From Takakia lepidozioides (Eukaryota; Streptophyta; Takakiopsida; Takakiales; Takakiaceae), in contig CM060734.1 in the NCBI GenBank assembly GCA_030704615.1, positions 31,884,042 through 31,948,041 on the forward strand: DNA of 64,000 nucleotides, written 5' to 3'. Below are positions 58,890 through 64,000 of the stretch, in pieces (the stretch's first letter is position 1; the number at the start of each line of letters is the position of its first letter). The position numbers and the translations under genes were made by a program. The notes beneath the pieces are model-generated. The model saw only the letters and a list, made by a program, of their open reading frames with translations, searched no databases and was not told where the DNA came from.

Positions 58890-59819
58890 CAGTGTTGTGC
58901 GGGTCTTGGTTTTGAAGGCAGGTACCCGGCGGGTTAGGATCCGGGTTGCCCGGACCCGTGCTATCACAAAAAACCTGGACCCTAACCTGGATTCATTTCT
59001 AAAATGAACCCGGAACCGGACCCGGACCCGCCTGCTGGGTCCAGAACCCGTTAAACCCGCTACCCGTGGGCCAATGTAGGGGGTCAGGGTCCGGGTCTTA
59101 AATTTAGATGGGGCATACCGGGTCCACCTTAAATTTGCTAGGTTTTCTCATATGTGTGGAGGGGACGAGCAGCAATAGGCCGCAGCAGCCAGCCCCCACC
59201 ACGTTGTAGCCCAGTGGTAATGCCCACATACCACCTCAAAAGCGGTTGTGGGTTCAATCCCCGGAGTGGTGTCACAAAATTGTGCCCTCCGTGACCATAA
59301 TTTACACCTCCCAAAGGAGACGTCATATATTATTATTATGCCAGATCCCACACATCCATGCTATCGTGATCTACCCTTGAGGCATATTACTATTCTTAAC
59401 ATGTTTAAAGAATTGATATTGAAAAATAGAAAATGGAACTCAAACTTAATTTAATTCTTATTCATGGTATACATATTCACATTGATGGTATATTTTGAAG
59501 GAATGTCTCTTAAAATAGAATTCATTATTAGGATTTAAAGTTTTTTCCAGCCAAAAATAAATTTATCCCTAATTAATCTTAATTTTGTAATTTATTTAAT
59601 CAATAAATTAGGACCCGGATCCGAACCCGTGAACCCGCTAATATTTCCCAACAACTACCTGGCCCTAACCGAGTCCGTGTTGACAAACCCGGACCCCAAC
59701 CTGGACCCGGATTTTCCAAATTTCAAAACCCCGGATCCGGACCCGGACTTGGCTCCGAAAAATAAACCCGCACCCGGACCCAGCGGGTTCCTTAAAAAGG
59801 CAGAACCCGCACAACACTG
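58890..59819 (-). mobile_element. Non-autonomous hAT element, copy 2 (930 bp)
   Basis: It is the same element as copy 1 but in the opposite orientation: termini CAGTGTTGTGCGGG and cccgcacaacactg, flanked by its own 8-bp duplication gtaatttc (58882-58889 and 59820-59827). Different target duplications show that the two copies are independent insertions and not one inverted duplication. Confidence 0.92.
59203..59340 (+). mobile_element. SINE family A, reference copy in hAT copy 2
   Basis: The head gttgtagcccagtggtaatg matches a pol III A box, and gcggttgtgggttcaatccc holds the B box about 35 bases later. The body 'ggtgtcacaaaattgtgccc' is followed by 'ccataatttacacctccc' and a tail ending in ATT repeats. 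Similar units lie at 10167, 11234, 21371, 58177 and 60795. Confidence 0.78.
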
Positions 59820-59827
59820 GTAATTTC

Positions 59828-60790
59828 TTTAGGGTGGAATTGCTGCGCCTTCAATGCTACCATTGTGGTGTGTTGATTTGATCCTTTCTTGGCACTATAA
59901 GTTAAAGTTGTTGCAAATGTAGTTTGTGTCATTTGTGCTTGACATTGAAGATTTCATATGGTGTTATTTTTTGTGGCTTTGCTTGATTGGGCGATAATTA
60001 ATTCAAAATGAAAGTGCCTAATCAATTCTGTGAATTTTTCAGATTTTGGCCTAATTGTTGGGAAATTATGGGACCAAAGTGCCTAATGCCCAAAAATTCC
60101 ACCAAAAACTTGCAAGCCTCTTCTCCTGTTGTTTGTAATAAGATCAAAATTTCTTTGAACAAAAATCAATACAAATATATGCGTCCGGAAATAACTAGCC
60201 CACCAGCCTACCACAACTCAAGAGTACCATTTCGTAAGAGGTTTCTCCATGCACCAGCATACCAATATGAAAACCAGTGTACCCAATGTATCTAAGCCGT
60301 GAACCAGCGTGCCTACCCAATGACCAATGTACCAAAGCCCTGTACCAATGTGCTTACACTAGTGTGGACTATCAATATTGAACTCACCTAAAGTGTGAGA
60401 GCGGAGGGAGAGATTGCCTGTACCAGCTTGAGCCTTGGAGCATTTGGAGCACTGAGTACAACAAAGAGGGGCATTTTTAGGGTTTCAAAGGAAATGAAAG
60501 GTAGCTGGAGCCTGGAAGGGCCCCATGGGCATTGGGTGTCTATTTTGTAATTTTATTCTTAAGAAAATAAATCTTCTCATGTGCCTAATTCTGAAAAATT
60601 ATAGCATGAAGATGCCAAATTTGAGAAATTGTTTTCAAAACATGCCTAATTTTCTGATTGATTGATTTTATTATTAGGCGCAAAAATGGCTAAATGGTTG
60701 TCCAAGGATGGTATTATCAGACTCAGATATATACCACTCAGATATATACCACTGGTATCACTCAAGCATCTATACATATATACACATATA
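59828..60790. other. Intergenic DNA
   Basis: Mostly AT-rich. At 60240-60360 the words 'accag(c/t)(a/g)tacc' and 'ccaatgtacc' recur irregularly, a decayed short repeat. No gene is supported. Confidence 0.4.
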
Positions 60791-60794
60791 TATG

Positions 60795-60960
60795 TATGTG
60801 TGTCTCCTCCCGAAAAAGCGTAAATTATGGTGTCTCTTGACCCCCAGGACCAGTACCTCCCGATGGGAAGGTGGACACCTTTGCAACACCAATAGGTGCA
60901 TTGAACCCACAACCACTTTCGAGGTGGTTTGTGCCCGTTATATAACTTGGTTTTCACCTA
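60795..60960 (-). mobile_element. SINE family A, stand-alone copy with longer body
   Basis: On the plus strand it reads 'aagcgtaaattatggtgtct', 'cagtacctcccgatgggaag', 'gcaacaccaata', 'gcattgaacccacaaccact' and 'ttcgaggtggtttgtgcccg', which is the reverse complement of a family A unit with an extra internal segment also seen at 11234. It is not inside a hAT copy. Confidence 0.65.
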
Positions 60961-61670
60961 GTACTCATATGTATACCTAAATATAAATGTAAGTATTTTA
61001 GTTATACAAGATCAAGAAAAGAACACGTATATATTTTTAACAAGAAGGTCCCAGAGAGGTCAAATGTATTAAAATCGAGGAAAAAAAAACCTGTCGTGGA
61101 GGCTGAGAATGGGGACACTGCTAATATCTCGTTCATACCAGTCCAATATCTGAAATCGTGAAATGCACGTAATACCAGGACCGGCCATGTCTCAAATTTA
61201 GTCCATACTTCAACACCAGCCAAAATTTAGTCAAAATACTCCATACGTTTAGTCCATAGTCCATACATCTTATTTGTGGGGCGTGTTGTGGGGTCAGAAG
61301 CCCTTCCAGAAGCTAACAGTCTGCAAAATGCGTACCACATAACTTAGCTCTGCATGTGGGTACTTACCTGGGTAGCAGCCAGGGCCCAACAACTGCGTAG
61401 AGAAACGCATCCCTCGTCCCTACCACGGCTGCCTTGACGGACGCGTTGGAGCCTAGTCAGAGTGGAGCCTGCAGACGCAGACGCTTCCAAGCGGGCCATG
61501 CACCCTCCCCTCCTTGACTCCACCACCCTTCACACTATCCAAACTTTGTGCCTGCTTTTCACTTGTATCCAAGTAAATAAATTATTGCTACTTGAGTGGC
61601 GTTTGGGTTAGTACTTAGTTACGCTGTGACGGCTCACCTCATAACTACTTGTGTCAGCGGCCCTGTACGC
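60961..61670. other. Intergenic DNA
   Basis: No gene or RNA recognised. The minus-strand frame at 61344-61526 has no motif. Confidence 0.4.
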
Positions 61671-61676
61671 TATGAT

Positions 61677-61804
61677 TGCCAGCCCCCAGCACCACCCGTA
61701 CGTCCTACATGGCAACACCTTATTGGACAGATCCCATTAACGTTACGAATGCCAGCCCCCAACACCACCCACACATCCTACATGGCCAAACCTGATTGGA
61801 TAAA
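61677..61804. repeat. Direct repeat, two units with 73-bp period
   Basis: tgccagcccccagcaccacc (61677) and tgccagcccccaacaccacc (61750), each followed by 'cctacatgg' and an '(a/c)ccttattgga'-like ending, form a two-copy repeat. Confidence 0.75.
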
Positions 61805-62825
61805 GCCTCAAAAAAGTTGGCCTGGTTGGTTATAACATTCAGGTTGCCCACAAATATTCTCTTCTTCCACTAACTTACTATTACCTTGTGAAACCTTTTA
61901 GTTTGTTGCCAGGTGCCCTGGATAGGGCATCTACCTGGATCCAGTTAAATCCTGTTTAATTTCCTCCATGGTTACATAAGCTATTATATTTATTAAAAAA
62001 TGTTATAGGAATTGATTAATGCATCTACCGTTTCTTGGAAAACACAATTTTCTCGGGACTTGGTCGCCAGGTGACTCGAGTTGGCTTCATTCCCAATGGA
62101 AGCTTCTCTCTTACTAGAAACGTCCATCCATTCCTTGGCTCTCTCATGGTAGAGACTTGAGACCAACTACCTCTAAGTTAACTTATTACAAGCCCCCACA
62201 CTGCCCTGTTGAAGAGGGTGATGAGTCCATGAATTTTTTTGAGGCGATCCATATCATCCATTTCCGTTTCATCCATTTCAAGTATTAATACACATCGACT
62301 ACATGCACGTCTATAGGCAGGCCAACGAACTCAATTAATGGGAGCAATGATATCACATCAAGCGCTGCCGTGTGCCATGAATGCCTTGTCGTGTAGGTAA
62401 TTCCCGCTTAAACGTCTCACTTACTATGCTCACCACCAACCAAAATAACATCATGCCACCCTCATACAGGGACCCCAATTGCTTTCTATAAAGGTGGAGC
62501 TGTGTGGGTCAGCTCAGGGCACATGTACACATGTGGATTTGAACCCAGGACAGAAGATGGATGTGTAATGAGAGTCTGATTACGAGACCGAGGATATGGG
62601 GTGTGGGGTCCGAGGATGAGGCCGCCCTCATTGATGGTGGATCGTCGCCACACAGTTGCCTTCATTTTCAACCACAGGAATCCACTTTTCATGTGGAAGG
62701 TTCTATCGCTGGGACTGCGGACTAAAGCGCGGGCTGGGATGGATGTCCCACAACCCGACTACACATCCAAAATCCGATGATTGCAGGAACGAACAATTGG
62801 TTGGCCATCCTCTGAATGAGGGTGG
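61805..62825. other. Intergenic DNA
   Basis: No supported gene. A SINE-like B-box word (ggatttgaacccagg, 62533) stands alone without a matching A box. Confidence 0.4.
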
Positions 62826-62829
62826 AGGG

Positions 62830-63325
62830 GTTACCGACATTTTTGATCACATATTGGATCATCATTTTCTTCCGGAAGTGAGAGTGATTTGCAATCCCCT
62901 GACCGAGGGGGGTAGCCGACATTTTCGATCCAATCTCCTCCGGAAGTGAGAATGATTTGTGATCCCCTGACTTGCGATCCCCTTACTGAGGGAGGGGTCG
63001 GCCGACATTTTCAATCACATTCTGGATCACAATTCTCCTCCAGAAGTGAGAATGATTTGCGATCCGGTTACTGAGGGAGGAGTCGGCCGACATTTTTCGA
63101 TCACGTTCTGGATCACAATTCTCCTCCGGAAGTGAGAATGATTTGCGATACCCTTACTGGGGGAGGGGTCGGCCGACATTTTCGATCACGTTCTGGATCA
63201 CAATTCTCCTCCGGAAGTGAGAATGATTTGCGATACCCTTACTGGGGGAGGGGTCGGCCGACATTTTCGATCATGTTCTCGATCACGATTCTCCTCCTCC
63301 AGAAGTGAGAGTGATTTGTGGCGGT
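62830..63325. repeat. Tandem repeat, ~86-bp unit, about 5-6 copies
   Basis: Units contain 'gatcacgttctggatcacaa', 'ttctcctccggaagtgagaa', 'tgatttgcgatacccttact', 'gggggaggggtcggccgaca' and 'ttttc'. The last two full units are almost identical and the first ones more diverged. The repeat ends about 160 bases before a possible gene start at 63481. Confidence 0.85.
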
Positions 63326-63395
63326 ATAATATTAACCCACATTGCGGAGCATCTTTGTTTTGAGGTTTTCTTTGTCATTCCTTGGTTGTTGACCC

Positions 63396-63421
63396 ATCCA
63401 TCCATCCATCCATCCATCCAT
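63396..63421. repeat. (ATCC)n microsatellite
   Basis: Six perfect catc/atcc tetranucleotides. Confidence 0.9.
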
Positions 63422-63480
63422 TCACTCCAAGAAGTGGAGCGGAACCGACAGTGTCGACGTCAGCAGGGGAAATATCGAGC

Positions 63481-63957
63481 ATGGCGAGGCCTGCATCTTA
63501 CGTGGCGGGATTTGAGTGGGCTACATCCGGGGGGGAGACAAGCGTATGGATAGAAATTGGGTGCCACGTGGTAACGGGCAAGGTTTGGCGGCAGGCGCTG
63601 CCAGCGGGGACAGCTGGCGTGCGGGCGCCGACGTCCAGCTTCTTCTTCTCGCGTCTGTCGCGTCTCTCGTTGGCAAGTGAGGGTTTTTTACAAGCAGGTA
63701 GGTACCTGCCTATTTTCTGTGACCGCCTGCCTGGCTGCTTCCTCTCTGAGCGCCTTCATTACTGTTGTCTGCGGCCCCCAAGCTCGCCGTCGCTTTATGT
63801 GCTTATTTATGTAGGTTTTGCGGTGTCCATGTCTGCGTATGTAGGGTGTCAAGTGCTGCTTCTCATGGTTCTATCCTCGTCGCCTCGTTTATCTCTGTCT
63901 CCTCCTTCGTCGCGGCTGTCTGATCGCGACTCACGGTACTCACTACTTGCACTGTAA
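63481..63957 (+). CDS. Possible first exon of an unidentified gene
   Basis: ATG 63481 opens MARPASYVAGFEWATSGGET, then SVWIEIGCHVVTGK, after which 'ggcaaggtttgg' (about 63580) could be a donor site. Without splicing the frame stays open to 63957, but its second half is hydrophobic and Ser/Leu-rich in a way that looks like intron or UTR. Composition rises in G+C as at the desaturase promoter. I do not recognise the product; the gene would continue past the window. Confidence 0.25.
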   Translation: MARPASYVAGFEWATSGGETSVWIEIGCHVVTGKVWRQALPAGTAGVRAPTSSFFFSRLSRLSLASEGFLQAGRYLPIFCDRLPGCFLSERLHYCCLRPPSSPSLYVLIYVGFAVSMSAYVGCQVLLLMVLSSSPRLSLSPPSSRLSDRDSRYSLLAL

Positions 63958-64000
63958 TGAAACGACTGATTTGCGAATTTATGTTTTTTTCCCATATTTG

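Noticed and set aside
57633..59823. Pro/Asp/Asn-rich repeat frames (PDPNPDPD)
   Set aside because: They are translations of the cgggtccggg repeats at the hAT ends.

Overview
The window is nuclear DNA from a land plant. It contains intron-bearing genes for a plastid acyl-ACP desaturase and a plant-type external NAD(P)H dehydrogenase, CACTA transposons with Transposase_21 (TNPD) remnants, plant-style gag and L1-type LINE remnants, tRNA-derived SINEs and decayed PPR sequence. A spliced enkurin-domain gene, whose relatives act on flagella and microtubules, and the wordy 'VHGDIIKAGIVPDVIL' PPR style suggest a plant with motile sperm, most likely seed-free (lycophyte, fern or bryophyte); cycads and Ginkgo are not excluded. 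The species cannot be named from the sequence.

Only three genes look intact. (1) 3566-8777 (+) is an ENKD1-like enkurin-domain protein in about eight exons, one intron using a GC donor. (2) 14030-16342 (+) is a stearoyl-ACP desaturase in three exons, with transit peptide and all diiron ligands. (3) 44546-49357 (-) is an NDB1-type external NADPH dehydrogenase with an EF-hand, in four exons. A fourth gene may start at about 63481 and run off the end. The three genes show no functional link; each is a separate transcription unit.

The rest is mostly transposon sequence. 17.4-18.8 kb is a dead LINE. 19.4-21.8 kb is an old hAT fragment split by a 1746-bp element flanked by TTAA. 22.27-24.0 kb starts a second TTAA element that carries C-rich, G-poor reading frames with chromodomain-like and methyltransferase-like regions. 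24.0-43.0 kb is a CACTA element (CACTA-1) with a leftward TNPA-like gene, a rightward SET-domain reading frame and a broken TNPD. A complete second CACTA element (CACTA-2, 27825-35627, TSD aca) lies inside it and carries PPR debris. 35.6-37.7 kb is a long tandem array. Two related repeat blocks (43.2-44.1 and 50.7-51.9 kb) lie on either side of NDB1. 52.9-56.6 kb holds a lipase fragment, a retroelement gag and PPR debris. 57.1-57.3 kb is a duplicated hairpin. 57.7-59.8 kb is a pair of hAT copies in opposite orientation, each with its own perfect 8-bp target duplication. The last 3 kb holds tandem repeats and the possible gene start.
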